DNA of 64,000 nt, taken from Lysobacteraceae bacterium. Lineage in GTDB: Bacteria > Pseudomonadota > Gammaproteobacteria > Xanthomonadales > Xanthomonadaceae. Positions 10,901-20,515 of the stretch are shown in pieces (within the stretch, counting starts at the first letter, position 1; each line of letters opens with the position of its first letter). The stretch is taken from NCBI GenBank assembly GCA_003241895.1, contig QBLY01000014.1, positions 53,957-117,956 on the forward strand, read 5' to 3'. Position numbers and translations under genes: made by a program. The notes below the pieces were generated by a model that was given only the letters and a program-made list of their open reading frames with translations, was not told the origin of the DNA and did no database searches.

Positions 10901-11833
10901 ATGACCCCGCTCAAGACCCTCGCCGTCTCGGCCCTGGTGCTCGCGCTCGCCGCCTGCCAGACCGCACCCGTCCGCGACGACGTGCTGACCGACCAGGAGC
11001 TGGCGCAGATCGTGCCGGTGCCGGTGCGCAAGAAGGTGCCCGACGCGCCGCTGCTGCCGGCCGCCAACGACAACCTCAACGCCGCGGCCTGGATCCAGAC
11101 CTCGATCGAATATCGATTGATTGCCGGCCAGACCTTCCGCAGTGCGCTCTACCAGCTCGACCGCGCCCTCAAGACCCCGGACTGGGACGCGCTGGTACCG
11201 GACGAACGCGCCAACCCGGCCACCGGCCTGGCGCCGGCGGTGATCGTGGATGTTGACGAAACCGTGCTGGACAACTCGCCCTACCAGGCCCGCCTGGTGC
11301 GCGACGGCCTGACCTATGACGAAACCACCTGGGACGCCTGGGTGCGCGAAGAAAAAGCGATGCCCGTGCCCGGCGCCCTCGAGTTCGCCCAGGCCGCGGC
11401 CGCGCGCGGCATCACCGTTTACTACGTCACCAACCGCGCCGTCCACCTGGAAGAGCCCACGCTCAAGAACCTGCGCGCGGTCGGCTTCCCCATCGACAAG
11501 CCCGAGCAGTTCCTGGGCTTGGGCTTCTTCGTGGACGGCTGCGAACAGGAAGGCTCGGAAAAGGGCTGCCGCCGCCAGTTCATCGGCCGCACCCACCGCG
11601 TGTTGATGCAGTTCGGCGACCAGATCGGCGACATGGTGACCATCGTCGCCAACAACCCGGCCGGCCGCGAGCAGGCGATGGCCCCGTATCTGGGCTGGGT
11701 CGGCGAGCGCTGGTTCGTGCTGCCCAACCCGACCTACGGCAGCTGGGAGCCGGCGCTGTTCAACAACGCCTGGACCCTGCCCGAGAACGAGCGCCGGCAG
11801 CTCAAGCTCGACAGCCTCGACTACGCCCAGTAA
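10901..11833 (+). CDS. HAD acid phosphatase, lipoprotein e(P4) family
   Basis: This 310-residue protein begins with a lipoprotein signal (ALVLALAAC, Cys19). The HAD nucleophile motif is [11 protein letters not shown] with Asp117 and Asp119. Its size and layout match the 5'-nucleotidase lipoprotein e(P4) family: class C acid phosphatases anchored to the outer membrane that dephosphorylate nucleotides or aromatic phosphates in the periplasm. Later conserved segments are [20 protein letters not shown] and VTNR. The gene ends 4 bp before pyrF, so the two are probably in one transcript. Confidence 0.9.
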   Translation: MTPLKTLAVSALVLALAACQTAPVRDDVLTDQELAQIVPVPVRKKVPDAPLLPAANDNLNAAAWIQTSIEYRLIAGQTFRSALYQLDRALKTPDWDALVPDERANPATGLAPAVIVDVDETVLDNSPYQARLVRDGLTYDETTWDAWVREEKAMPVPGALEFAQAAAARGITVYYVTNRAVHLEEPTLKNLRAVGFPIDKPEQFLGLGFFVDGCEQEGSEKGCRRQFIGRTHRVLMQFGDQIGDMVTIVANNPAGREQAMAPYLGWVGERWFVLPNPTYGSWEPALFNNAWTLPENERRQLKLDSLDYAQ

Positions 11834-11837
11834 GCCC

Positions 11838-12539
11838 GTGACCGCCGTCCGCGACCGCCTGATCTTCGCCCTGGACGTGCCGACCGCCGCGCAGGCCCGC
11901 GCCTGGGTGGACCGGCTGGGCGATTCGGTGCGCTTCTACAAGATCGGCATGGAGCTGCTGACCAGCGGCGACTACTTCCGGGTACTCGAGGAGCTGGCGG
12001 CACGCAACAAGAAAGTGTTCGTGGACCTGAAGTTCCATGACGTGCCGGCCACCGTTGCCGCCACCCTGAAGGGCCTGACGCGCTACCCGGTCACTTTTTG
12101 CACCATCCACGGGCAACATGACGGCATGATGAGCGCAGCTTCGCAGGAGAAGGGCGATATAAAGCTGCTTGCGGTGACCGTGCTCACGTCCATGGACCGC
12201 AGCGATCTTCGGCAATTGGGTATCGATCGTGAGCCTTCCGAGGTGGTGGTGGAGCGTGCGCTGGCGGCCCGCGCCGCCGGCTGCGACGGGGTGATCTCGT
12301 CGGGCCAGGAAGCGGCCGCGCTGCGCCAGGCCACCGGCCCGGACTTCCTGATCGTCTGCCCCGGCATCCGCCCGGGGGGTCCGGCCGGGGACGACCAGAA
12401 GCGCACCGTGGACGTACCCACGGCCTTTGCCGCCGGCGCCGACCACATCGTGGTGGGCCGCCCGATCCGCCAGGCCGCCGACCCGGCGGCAGCGGCCGAG
12501 GCCCTGCAGGCCCAGATCGCCGCCGCGCTGGGCAGCTGA
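11838..12539 (+). CDS. pyrF: Orotidine 5'-phosphate decarboxylase
   Basis: A 233-residue enzyme that decarboxylates OMP to UMP, the last step of de novo pyrimidine synthesis. The catalytic array DLKFHD is at residues 63-68 and the substrate loop reads VCPGIRPGG near 172-180, with VVGRPI at the phosphate-binding end. The start is GTG at 11838, 4 bp after the acid phosphatase stop; the motif spacing supports it. Confidence 0.95.
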   Translation: MTAVRDRLIFALDVPTAAQARAWVDRLGDSVRFYKIGMELLTSGDYFRVLEELAARNKKVFVDLKFHDVPATVAATLKGLTRYPVTFCTIHGQHDGMMSAASQEKGDIKLLAVTVLTSMDRSDLRQLGIDREPSEVVVERALAARAAGCDGVISSGQEAAALRQATGPDFLIVCPGIRPGGPAGDDQKRTVDVPTAFAAGADHIVVGRPIRQAADPAAAAEALQAQIAAALGS

Positions 12540-12633
12540 AGCCCGGCTGGCCAGGCCGGGGCCGGACAACGGGCTGCAAACATACGATCTGCTAGATTCA
12601 GCGCCTGCCAAACCGACGCTCCAGCCCCGACGC

Positions 12634-13557
12634 ATGACCCGAAGACTCCCCGCCTGGACCCTGCTGGCCCTGCTCGCCCTGGTGCTGACGCTGGCCGCCT
12701 GCCGCAAGGACCCGCCCGAGGCCGCCGAGGCCGCGGGCAATCCCGTGGCGGCGGTTGAAGGCCTGGCCAAGGCGCTTCGCGACAACGACCTGGTGCGCTA
12801 CTCCCACCTGAGCCTGCCGCCCGAACTGCACGCCCGCACCGAGGCGCTGTGGAACCGCCGGGTGGCGCAGGCCGAGCCGGTGACCGACGCCGACGCCGTG
12901 GAGTACGACAAGATGATGGCCCGCCTGACCGCGCCCGACGCCGAGGCCGAACTCAACCGCGACCTCGAGCCCAAGCTGGCCAAGCTCGAAAGCGAGATCT
13001 CCGGCCAGTGGCCGCTGATGCAGGCCACCGGCCTGATCTTCCTCAATGCCGCCATCCAGGCCAACACCGACCTGAGCGCCGAAGAGAAAACCCACGCCAC
13101 CGAAGTGGTTGCCGGCCTTGTCGCCTGGGCCCAGCCCGCGCTGTTCACCGACCGGGCGCGCGCCCGCGTCGCCGTTTCGGCCGTGGTGGAAACGGCCAAC
13201 GCCCTGGACCTGCCGACCCTTGCCCAGGCCCGCGCCCTGCCAATGGGGCCGGCAATGGAAAAGGGCGGCATCGCCCTGGCCGGGGTCAAGCAGGTCGCCA
13301 AGGCCTATGACCTGGACCTGGACCGCGCGCTGTACGGCGTGCGCGCCGAGCTGGTGTCGGCGCAGGGCGACCGTGCCCAAGTGAAGGTGAGCTATCCGCT
13401 GCTGGACAAGACCGTCAGCTTTGAAATGGCCATGGTCCGCCGTGGCGACGGCTGGTACAGCGCCCAGGCCGTGGCCGACGCCGAGGCCGAGCTGGCCGAG
13501 GCCGGCGAACAGGCCGCTCCGGCCCAGGTGGGAGCAGCGGCCAACCCGGCCGGCTGA
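12634..13557 (+). CDS. Hypothetical lipoprotein
   Basis: A 307-residue protein with a lipoprotein signal peptide ending LTLAAC (Cys near residue 22). The mature part is Ala/Glu-rich and mostly helical, with an Ala-rich tail. It contains no motif I can assign. It ends 6 bp before plsB on the same strand, so it may be co-expressed with it. The function is unknown. Confidence 0.8.
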   Translation: MTRRLPAWTLLALLALVLTLAACRKDPPEAAEAAGNPVAAVEGLAKALRDNDLVRYSHLSLPPELHARTEALWNRRVAQAEPVTDADAVEYDKMMARLTAPDAEAELNRDLEPKLAKLESEISGQWPLMQATGLIFLNAAIQANTDLSAEEKTHATEVVAGLVAWAQPALFTDRARARVAVSAVVETANALDLPTLAQARALPMGPAMEKGGIALAGVKQVAKAYDLDLDRALYGVRAELVSAQGDRAQVKVSYPLLDKTVSFEMAMVRRGDGWYSAQAVADAEAELAEAGEQAAPAQVGAAANPAG

Positions 13558-13563
13558 ACACCC

Positions 13564-16110
13564 ATGGACGAATCGCAAAAACCGGCGACCCCGCCGACGC
13601 CGCCCCGACAGCGCGCCAAGCCGCCGCTGTGGGCGCGCTTCATGGAAAAACTGCTGCAGCCCTGGATCGAGATCAAGCGTGAACCGGTGGTGCCGCCGTT
13701 CAGCCTCGACCGGCCGGTGTGTTACGTCATCGAAAACTACGGGCTGTCGAACACCCTGATCCTGGACCGCGCCTGCCGGGAAGCCGGGCTGCCGTCGCCG
13801 CTGGCCGCCCTGCCGGGCGACCCGCTGGGCCGCAAGCGCAGCTACGTGGCGCTGTCGCGCCGGCGCGCCGGCCTGTTCGGTCGGCCCAAGAACCGCAGCC
13901 ATTCCGATGCGCTGTCGCGCCTGTTGATGGCGCACCGCCTCTATCCCGACCAGGACGTGCAGCTGGTACCGGTGTCGATCTTCGTCGGCCGCGCGCCGGC
14001 CAGGCAGTCGGGCTGGTTCTCGGTGCTGTTCTCGGAAAACTGGGCGCTGGTGGGCCGCTTCCGTCGCCTGCTGGCCATCCTGCTCAACGGCCGCGACACG
14101 GTGGTGCAGTTCTCGCCCAGCGTGCGCGTGTGGGAGATCCTGGGCGAGGAAATGCCGCACGAGCGCCAGGTGCGCAAGGTCAGCCGGGTGCTGCGCGGGC
14201 ACTTCCGCCGCATCCGCACCGCGGTGATCGGCCCCGACCTGTCCACCCGCCGCCTGCTGGTGGACCGCGTGCTGGACGCCGAGCCTGTGCGAAAGGCCAT
14301 TACCGACCAGGCCCGGCGCGACGGCACCGAATACCTGGAGGCCTGGAAGAAGGGCCACGGCTTCGCCTGGGAAATCGCCGCCGACTATTCCAATCCCGTG
14401 GTGCGCTCGGCGTCGTTCGCGCTCACCGGTTTCTGGAACCGCATCTACGACGGCGTCAACGTCAACCACGTCGAGACGCTCAAGCAGGTCGCTCCCGGGC
14501 ATGAAGTGGTCTACGTGCCCTGCCACCGCAGCCACATGGACTACCTGCTGCTGAGCTACCTGCTCTACAACCGCGGCATCGTGCCGCCGCACATCGTGGC
14601 GGGCGTGAACCTCAACATGCCGGTGCTCGGGCCGATGCTTCGCCGCGGCGGCGCGTTCTTCATCCGGCGCTCGATCCGTGGTAACGCGCTGTATGCGGCC
14701 GTGCTGGCCGAATACGTCTCGCAGCTGGTGGGCGAAGGTTTTTCGCTGGAATACTTCATCGAAGGCGGCCGCTCGCGCACGGGCCGCCTGCTGGCGCCCA
14801 AGGGCGGCATGATCGTGATGACCATCAAGGCCTTCCTGCGCGCGCCGCGCCGGCCGGTGGTGTTCCAGCCGGTGTACATCGGCTACGAGAAGCTGATCGA
14901 GGGCAAGAGCTACCTGGACGAACTCACCGGCCGGCCCAAGGAAAAGGAAACCATCTGGGCCCTGCTCAAGGCCGGCGCCGGCATCCTGCGCCAGCACTAC
15001 GGCAAGGTGGCGGTGAACTTCGGCGAGCCGATCTTCCTGGATTCCGTGCTGGCCGAGCACGCGCCGGACTGGCGTGAGCGCAACGCCGACCCCGACGACA
15101 AGCCGACCTGGATCAACGGCGCCGTGGAAGACCTGGCCCGCCGCATCCAGGTCAACATCAACCGCGCCGCCGACGTGAACCCGGTGAACCTGCTGGCGCT
15201 GGCCCTGTTGGCCACGCCCAAGCACGCCATGTCCGAAGCCGACCTGCTGGCCCAGCTCACGCTGAGCAAGAAGCTGCTGGCCATGCTGCCGTATTCGGAC
15301 CGCGTCACCGTGACTGCGCTGGATCCGGCGGCCATCATCGCCTACGGCGAGAAGATCGGCGTGCTCACCCGCACCGTGCATCCGCTGGGCGACGTGATCA
15401 GCGTGGAGGGCGAGACGGCGGTGCTGCAGAGCTACTTCCGCAACAACGTACTGCATCTGTTCGCCGCGGCCAGCTGGGTGGCGCTGTGCTTCCAGAACAA
15501 CCGCCGCATGAGCCGCGCCGGCCTGCTGCGGCTGGGCCAGACCATCTACCCGTTCGTGCAGGAAGAGCTGTTCCTGCCCTGGGACGAAACCGGCTTCGCG
15601 CAGCGGCTCGACGCCACCATCGACCTGTTCGTGGCCGAAGGCCTGCTGACCGTGGCCAGCGACGAGGAAGGCGGCATCCTGTCGCGCGGCCCGGGCCAGA
15701 CCGACGAGGTCTTCCGCCTGCGCGCCATCGCCCACAGCCTGCAGCAGGCGTTCGAGCGTTACTTCATCGCCATCACCACGCTGGTGAAGAACGGCCCGCG
15801 CACTCTCAGTGCCGGCGAGCTTGAATCGCTTTGCCACCTCACGGCGCAGCGGCTGAGCCTGCTGTACGCGCCGGCCGCGCCGGAGTTCTTCGACAAATCG
15901 CTGTTCCGCGGCTTCATCCAGAAGCTGCGCGAGATGAAGCTGGTGTGGGTGTGCCCGAACGGCAAGCTCGACTTCGACGAACAGCTGATGGCCTGGGAAA
16001 AGGACGCCAAGGTGGTGCTGGGGCGCGACCTGCGGCACACCATCAGCAAGCTTTCGCCCGAGGCGGTCAGCAAGGTGGCCGGCTCAGGCGTGGCCAAGGC
16101 CGAGGCCTGA
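13564..16110 (+). CDS. plsB: Glycerol-3-phosphate 1-O-acyltransferase
   Basis: An 848-residue inner-membrane enzyme that acylates sn-glycerol-3-phosphate, the first step of phospholipid synthesis. The catalytic HX4D motif is HRSHMD at 321-326. It is followed by GAFFIRRS, FIEGGRSRTGR and VVFQPVYIGYEKL, the four acyltransferase blocks of PlsB in correct order. Length is close to the E. coli enzyme. It sits directly behind a lipoprotein gene, with a 6-bp gap. Confidence 0.95.
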   Translation: MDESQKPATPPTPPRQRAKPPLWARFMEKLLQPWIEIKREPVVPPFSLDRPVCYVIENYGLSNTLILDRACREAGLPSPLAALPGDPLGRKRSYVALSRRRAGLFGRPKNRSHSDALSRLLMAHRLYPDQDVQLVPVSIFVGRAPARQSGWFSVLFSENWALVGRFRRLLAILLNGRDTVVQFSPSVRVWEILGEEMPHERQVRKVSRVLRGHFRRIRTAVIGPDLSTRRLLVDRVLDAEPVRKAITDQARRDGTEYLEAWKKGHGFAWEIAADYSNPVVRSASFALTGFWNRIYDGVNVNHVETLKQVAPGHEVVYVPCHRSHMDYLLLSYLLYNRGIVPPHIVAGVNLNMPVLGPMLRRGGAFFIRRSIRGNALYAAVLAEYVSQLVGEGFSLEYFIEGGRSRTGRLLAPKGGMIVMTIKAFLRAPRRPVVFQPVYIGYEKLIEGKSYLDELTGRPKEKETIWALLKAGAGILRQHYGKVAVNFGEPIFLDSVLAEHAPDWRERNADPDDKPTWINGAVEDLARRIQVNINRAADVNPVNLLALALLATPKHAMSEADLLAQLTLSKKLLAMLPYSDRVTVTALDPAAIIAYGEKIGVLTRTVHPLGDVISVEGETAVLQSYFRNNVLHLFAAASWVALCFQNNRRMSRAGLLRLGQTIYPFVQEELFLPWDETGFAQRLDATIDLFVAEGLLTVASDEEGGILSRGPGQTDEVFRLRAIAHSLQQAFERYFIAITTLVKNGPRTLSAGELESLCHLTAQRLSLLYAPAAPEFFDKSLFRGFIQKLREMKLVWVCPNGKLDFDEQLMAWEKDAKVVLGRDLRHTISKLSPEAVSKVAGSGVAKAEA

Positions 16111-16137
16111 GGCCCTGGCTTTCGGGCCAGCCGGGCG

Positions 16138-16344
16138 TCAGGCGTCGAGGTCGGGGATCAGCCGGCTTTCCAGTGCGGCAATCAGGTCCTTGAGCCGCAG
16201 CTTGCGCTTCTTGAGGCGCTTGACGGACATCTCGTCGGCCTGGATGGACTCGGCCAGCTTATCGATGGCGGCGTCCAGGTCGCGATGCTCCACCTTGAGC
16301 TCGGCCAGCTGGGCGGCAATTTTGGCGGCATCTTCCTCGGCCAT
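16138..16344 (-). CDS. DUF465 family small coiled-coil protein
   Basis: A 68-residue, strongly charged and helical protein. The segment SVKRLKKRKLRLKDLI is the conserved DUF465 signature (short YdcH-like proteins of unknown role). ATG 16344 was chosen because GGAGG lies 6 nt upstream. It is convergent with plsB. Confidence 0.85.
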   Translation of the reverse strand: MAEEDAAKIAAQLAELKVEHRDLDAAIDKLAESIQADEMSVKRLKKRKLRLKDLIAALESRLIPDLDA

Positions 16345-16431
16345 CACATCCTCCGGTTGCCGGGCCAGCTTAGCGCCCCGGCCGGGGTGGCGACAGGGGT
16401 AAAATAGCGGCCCCACCCGACCCACGCCGCC

Positions 16432-17328
16432 ATGACCCTGCTGCTGCAAGATCCCCTCCCGCGCAAACCCTCGCAGGATCGCGAGCGCCACAAGCTGGCC
16501 AAGCGGCTGCGTCGGCAGGTGGGCCAGGCAATCGCCGACTTCGGCATGATCGAGGACGGCGACAAGGTGATGGTGTGCCTGTCGGGCGGCAAGGACAGCT
16601 ACACGATGCTGGACCTGCTGCTGCAGCTGCAGAAAAAGGCGCCGGTGCGCTTCGAGCTGGTGGCGGTGAACCTCGACCAGAAGCAGCCGGGTTTCCCGGA
16701 ACACGTGCTGCCCGACTACCTGCGCACGCTGGGCGTGGCCTTCACCATCATCGAGCAGGACACCTATTCGGTGGTCAAGCGCGTGGTGCCCGAGGGCAAG
16801 ACGATGTGCTCGCTGTGCTCGCGCCTGCGCCGCGGCGCGCTCTACCAGCACGCCAAGGACCACGGCTTCACCAAGATCGCGCTGGGCCACCACCGCGACG
16901 ACGTGCTGGCCACCTTCTTCATGAACCTGTTCTTCCACGCCAAGCTGGCCACCATGCCGCCCAAGCTGCTCAGCGACGACGGCGCCCACGTGGTGATCCG
17001 GCCGCTGGCCACGGTGCGCGAAGCCGACCTGCGCGACTACGCCGACTGGAAGCAGTTCCCGATCATCCCCTGCACCCTGTGCGGCTCGCAGGAAAACCTG
17101 CAGCGCAAACAGGTGGCGCGCATGATGGCGGCCTGGGACAAGGAATATCCCGGCCGCACCGAAACCATAGCCAGGGCGCTGTCCGACGTGCGCCCCTCCC
17201 ATCTGGCCGACCCCTCGGCCTTCGACTTCGCCAACCTCGGCCGCCACACCACCGCCGCCCTCCCCGACGCCCACGCCTGGCTAGCCAGCCACCCCGACGA
17301 AATGGGGTCAGAGAACATATTTGATTGA
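16432..17328 (+). CDS. ttcA: tRNA 2-thiocytidine synthetase TtcA
   Basis: A 298-residue protein with the PP-loop ATPase motif SGGKDS near residues 51-56 and the two CxxC pairs of the TtcA family, C126/C129 and C214/C217, which hold an Fe-S cluster. It thiolates cytidine 32 of certain tRNAs. The last residues ([10 protein letters not shown]) are encoded by the left arm of a REP-like palindrome, so the C-terminus appears to have been extended or replaced by the repeat. Confidence 0.95.
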   Translation: MTLLLQDPLPRKPSQDRERHKLAKRLRRQVGQAIADFGMIEDGDKVMVCLSGGKDSYTMLDLLLQLQKKAPVRFELVAVNLDQKQPGFPEHVLPDYLRTLGVAFTIIEQDTYSVVKRVVPEGKTMCSLCSRLRRGALYQHAKDHGFTKIALGHHRDDVLATFFMNLFFHAKLATMPPKLLSDDGAHVVIRPLATVREADLRDYADWKQFPIIPCTLCGSQENLQRKQVARMMAAWDKEYPGRTETIARALSDVRPSHLADPSAFDFANLGRHTTAALPDAHAWLASHPDEMGSENIFD

Positions 17329-17350
17329 AACAATAATGTTCTCTGACCCC
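17304..17350. repeat. REP-like palindrome overlapping the ttcA stop; also terminator-like
   Basis: A perfect 15-bp inverted repeat, GGGGTCAGAGAACAT (17304-17318) and ATGTTCTCTGACCCC (17336-17350), has a 17-nt AT-rich loop and is followed by TTTTTCTTTT. The GGGGTCAGAG...CTCTGACCCC type is known from REP elements mobilised by RAYT (TnpA-REP) transposases in gammaproteobacteria; only the arms are seen here. It supplies the final ttcA codons and could act as an intrinsic terminator before rdgC. Confidence 0.8.
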
Positions 17351-17374
17351 TTTTTCTTTTGAAATGGATATTTG

Positions 17375-18286
17375 ATGTTCTTTCGTAATCTGACTTTCTT
17401 CCGCTTTCCCGCTTCCCTTGCCAAAGCCTTCGTTGAACTCGACGCCCGCCTGGAGGACTGCCGCCTCAAGCCGGTGGGTCCGTCCGAACTGATGTCGCGC
17501 GGCTTCGTGTCGCCGTTTGGTCGCGACGAGCCGGCCATGAGCCACCGCGTCAACGACGCCCTCTGGATCACCCTGGGCGGCGAAGACCGCCTGCTGCCCT
17601 CGGCCGTCATCAACGACGAGCTGGGCAAGCGCATCGAGGCGATGGAAGAAAAGGAAGGCCGCAAGCTCGGCGGCCGCGCCCGCAAACGGGTGAAGGAAGA
17701 CCTGGTGATGGAGCTGCTGCCGCGCGCGTTCGTGCGGCCGGTGCGCACCAACGCCACGCTCGACCTGCAGCACGGCTTCATCGCCGTGGACACCAGCTCG
17801 CGCAAGTCGGCCGAAAACCTCGTGTCGGAACTGCGCCACGCGCTGGGCAGCTTCCCGGCGCTGCCGCTGAACGCCGAAGTGTCGGCGCGCGCCGTACTCA
17901 CCGGCTGGATCGCCGGCGAACCGCTGCCGCCGGGCCTGGTGCTGGGCGACGAATGCGAGCTCAAGGACCCGATCGACGGTGGCGCCGTGGTGAAGTGCCA
18001 GCGCCAGGAGCTGCTGTGCGACGAGATCAAGAAGCACCTCGAATCGGGCAAACAGGTCACGCGCCTGGCCCTGGTGCTCGACGACCACGTCAGCTTCGTG
18101 CTGGGCGAGGACCTGGTGGTGCGCAAGCTCAAGTTCCTCGACGGCGTGGTCGACCAGCTCGAGGGCACCGACCGCGACGGCATCCACGCCGAGCTCGACG
18201 CCCGCTACGCGCTGATGGCCGGCGAGCTCAAGCGCCTGTTCGCGGTGCTCGAGGTCGCGCTCAAGTTCAGCCCGGCCGAGGCCTGA
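17375..18286 (+). CDS. rdgC: Recombination-associated protein RdgC
   Basis: A 303-residue protein. RdgC forms a ring on duplex DNA and restrains RecA-driven recombination. The N-terminus MFFRNLTFFRF and the segments PLPPGLVLGDECELKD and FVLGEDLVVRKLKFLD are typical. The start is ATG 17375, right after the REP palindrome and its T tract; a TTG lies one codon upstream. Length matches the family. Confidence 0.93.
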   Translation: MFFRNLTFFRFPASLAKAFVELDARLEDCRLKPVGPSELMSRGFVSPFGRDEPAMSHRVNDALWITLGGEDRLLPSAVINDELGKRIEAMEEKEGRKLGGRARKRVKEDLVMELLPRAFVRPVRTNATLDLQHGFIAVDTSSRKSAENLVSELRHALGSFPALPLNAEVSARAVLTGWIAGEPLPPGLVLGDECELKDPIDGGAVVKCQRQELLCDEIKKHLESGKQVTRLALVLDDHVSFVLGEDLVVRKLKFLDGVVDQLEGTDRDGIHAELDARYALMAGELKRLFAVLEVALKFSPAEA

Positions 18287-18323
18287 ACCGTCGCGGCCGC
18301 TTGACGCGGCCGCACGGCACGGC

Positions 18324-19109
18324 ATGCTGGACGCCATGTTCTTCCGCCTCGCGCGCCCCACACCGGACAAGCCGGCCCCGCCGGACATCCGGCCAATGGG
18401 GCTGGCCGACGGCCGGCAGGTGGACGTGCGCTGGGTGCGCGACGCGCGCTCGCGCCGGCTGCGCCTGATCGTGTCGGAGAAGGGCGCGCGCCTGACCCTG
18501 CCGCGCAGCGTGTCCGAACGCGCCGCGCTGGCCTTCCTGCACGAACACCGCGACTGGCTGGCGCACCAGCTCGACCGCCAGCCCAACGTATCGGCCGAGC
18601 CACTGCAGCGCGGCGTCGAAGCGTCGCTGCCGCTGCGCGGCCAGCCGGTGCCGCTGCACTGGCGCGAAGGCCGCTATGCGCGGGCCGAACTGCGCGACGA
18701 AGGCGTGGTGCTGCAGCTGCCCGAGCGCGCCAGCGACGCCCAGCTCAAGTCCGCCCTGCGCGACTTCTACACCCAGCAGGCGCGCCAGGACCTGGGCGCG
18801 TGGCTGCCGCGCTACCTGCCCGGCCTGCCGCGCGCGCCGCTGGCTTTCAAGCTGCGTCCGCTGTCGTCGCTGTGGGGCTCGTTGAGTCCAGGCGACGCGC
18901 TGTCGCTGGACCTGTCGCTGGTGCTGGGGCGGCCGGCGGCCTTCGAATACGTGCTGGTGCACGAGCTGTGCCACCTGATCCACGCCAACCATTCGCCCCG
19001 TTTCTGGCGCGAAGTCGAGGCGCGCTGGCCGCGATGGCGCGACGAACGCACCTACCTGCGGGGCGACGGCCTGTCCTTGAAGGCCCAACTTGCACGTTTT
19101 ATCGCTTGA
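18324..19109 (+). CDS. YgjP-type zinc metallopeptidase-like protein
   Basis: A 261-residue protein of the YgjP/DUF45 family. The zinc site is HELCH with His213 and His217, and a third His223 in HANHSPRFW. The SRRLRLIVSEKG start and the LSSLWGS segment are also conserved. The substrate is unknown. It follows rdgC by 37 bp. Confidence 0.88.
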   Translation: MLDAMFFRLARPTPDKPAPPDIRPMGLADGRQVDVRWVRDARSRRLRLIVSEKGARLTLPRSVSERAALAFLHEHRDWLAHQLDRQPNVSAEPLQRGVEASLPLRGQPVPLHWREGRYARAELRDEGVVLQLPERASDAQLKSALRDFYTQQARQDLGAWLPRYLPGLPRAPLAFKLRPLSSLWGSLSPGDALSLDLSLVLGRPAAFEYVLVHELCHLIHANHSPRFWREVEARWPRWRDERTYLRGDGLSLKAQLARFIA

Positions 19110-19145
19110 AGGGCCCACCACCGCGGCCCGCCCCGGAGACTTGTG

Positions 19146-19661
19146 ATGACCCGTTCCCACCCCCTTATCGCCGCCGTGGCCTTGACGCTGGCGCTGTCGG
19201 CCTGCGGCAAGCTGCAGGAGAAGGCCGCCGAGACCCTCGCCGAGAAGGCGCTGGAAGCCAGCGGTGGAAAAGACGCGGACATCGACGTCCAGGACGGCGG
19301 ACGCACCGTCGTCATCAAGACCCCCGACGGCGAAATGCGCCAGAGCACCGGCGACGACCTGGTGCTGCCGGCGGATTTCCCGACCGACATCACGCTGCCC
19401 GGGAAATACAAAGTGGTGTCGCTGATGACCATGGGCGCCACCACGTCGGTGGTGATGGAAGTGCCGCAGTCCTCGTCCGGCCTGTTCAATGCGATCAAGT
19501 CCGGCCAGGCCAACGAGGGCTGGAAGGAAACCATGTCCATGCAGGGCGCCGACGCCTCCATGCTGGGCTTCGAGAAGGATGACCGCAGCCTGCTGGTGAA
19601 CATGGCCGACAACGGCGATGGCGGCAGCAGCCTGTCGATGAGCCTGCAGGCCAAGCAGTAG
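19146..19661 (+). CDS. Hypothetical lipoprotein
   Basis: A 171-residue protein with a signal peptide and lipobox (TLALSAC), followed by a helical, charged segment (KLQEKAAETLAEKALEA) and a beta-rich remainder. No family was recognised. ATG 19146 was chosen; a GTG lies one codon earlier. It ends 2 bp from the convergent hydrolase gene. Confidence 0.78.
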   Translation: MTRSHPLIAAVALTLALSACGKLQEKAAETLAEKALEASGGKDADIDVQDGGRTVVIKTPDGEMRQSTGDDLVLPADFPTDITLPGKYKVVSLMTMGATTSVVMEVPQSSSGLFNAIKSGQANEGWKETMSMQGADASMLGFEKDDRSLLVNMADNGDGGSSLSMSLQAKQ

Positions 19662-19663
19662 CG

Positions 19664-20515
19664 CTAGCGCAGGAACCCGAGCAGCGGCGCCGCCACGCGC
19701 GCCGCCTGCTCCATGTGCAGGTGGTGGCCGCCTTCGATCACCTCTGCGCGACCGTCGGCCAGGCAGGCAAGCCGCGCTTCGCGCACGGCCGCCGGGAAAT
19801 ACGGCGGCGACGGGTCCGCCGCGATCACCAGCACCGGCGCCTCGATCGACCGCAGCAGCGACTGCACCGTTTCTTCCGCCATGCGCAGCGCGCTGGGCAG
19901 GGTGAGGCGCGGGTCGCTGCGCCAGGCGTGGCCCCCTTCGACCGGGCGCAGGTTGCGTTCGACGATCAGGCGCGCGGCGTCGGGCGTCATGCGGCTGGCG
20001 ACCAGGCGCGCCGCCACCGCGGCGTCCAGGTCGGGAATCACGCGCGGCGGTCGCGGCGCCATGGCCCGGCGCGCGGCCACCGCGTCGCGCAGCCGCTGCC
20101 CGGCCTGGGCCGGCTCGCCCGAGATCGGCCCCAGCGCCTCCACCAGCGCCAGCCGCCGCACGCGCTCCGGGGCGGCCGCGGCCACCGCCGTGGCGATCGC
20201 GCCGCCCATTGAATGACCGAGCAGATCGGCCTGCGGCCAGCCCAGCGCGTCCATCGCGTCCAGCACGTCATGCACCCAGTCAGCGAAGGCGTAGTCGTAG
20301 CCCGGCGCCCGATGCGCCGACGCCCCATGGCCCGGCAGGTCCAGCGCCACCAGGTCGAACTGCGCCAAGTGCGGCGCCAGCGGCAGGAAGCTGGCGGCGT
20401 TGTCCAGCCAGCCGTGCAGGCAAAGCAGCCGGGGGCCGCCGGGTGTACCGCCGCGCAGCGCGGCCAGTTCGCCGCGCGCCGAATCCAGGCGGATCTCGCG
20501 CAGGCCCATCGGCAT
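19664..20515 (-). CDS. Alpha/beta-fold hydrolase
   Basis: A 283-residue alpha/beta hydrolase. The oxyanion segment is LCLHGWLDN near residues 31-39, the nucleophile elbow is GHSMGG (Ser102), and the likely catalytic His is in EGGHHLHME near the C-terminus. The substrate is unknown. Its ATG overlaps the hemH stop as ATGA, so it is translationally coupled to ferrochelatase. Confidence 0.88.
   Translation of the reverse strand: MPMGLREIRLDSARGELAALRGGTPGGPRLLCLHGWLDNAASFLPLAPHLAQFDLVALDLPGHGASAHRAPGYDYAFADWVHDVLDAMDALGWPQADLLGHSMGGAIATAVAAAAPERVRRLALVEALGPISGEPAQAGQRLRDAVAARRAMAPRPPRVIPDLDAAVAARLVASRMTPDAARLIVERNLRPVEGGHAWRSDPRLTLPSALRMAEETVQSLLRSIEAPVLVIAADPSPPYFPAAVREARLACLADGRAEVIEGGHHLHMEQAARVAAPLLGFLR

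Noticed and set aside
12598..16038. Minus-strand ORF of 1146 codons opposite plsB
   Set aside because: It is the GC-rich shadow of plsB and the lipoprotein gene, His/Gln/Arg-rich with no domain, while plsB shows full catalytic motifs.
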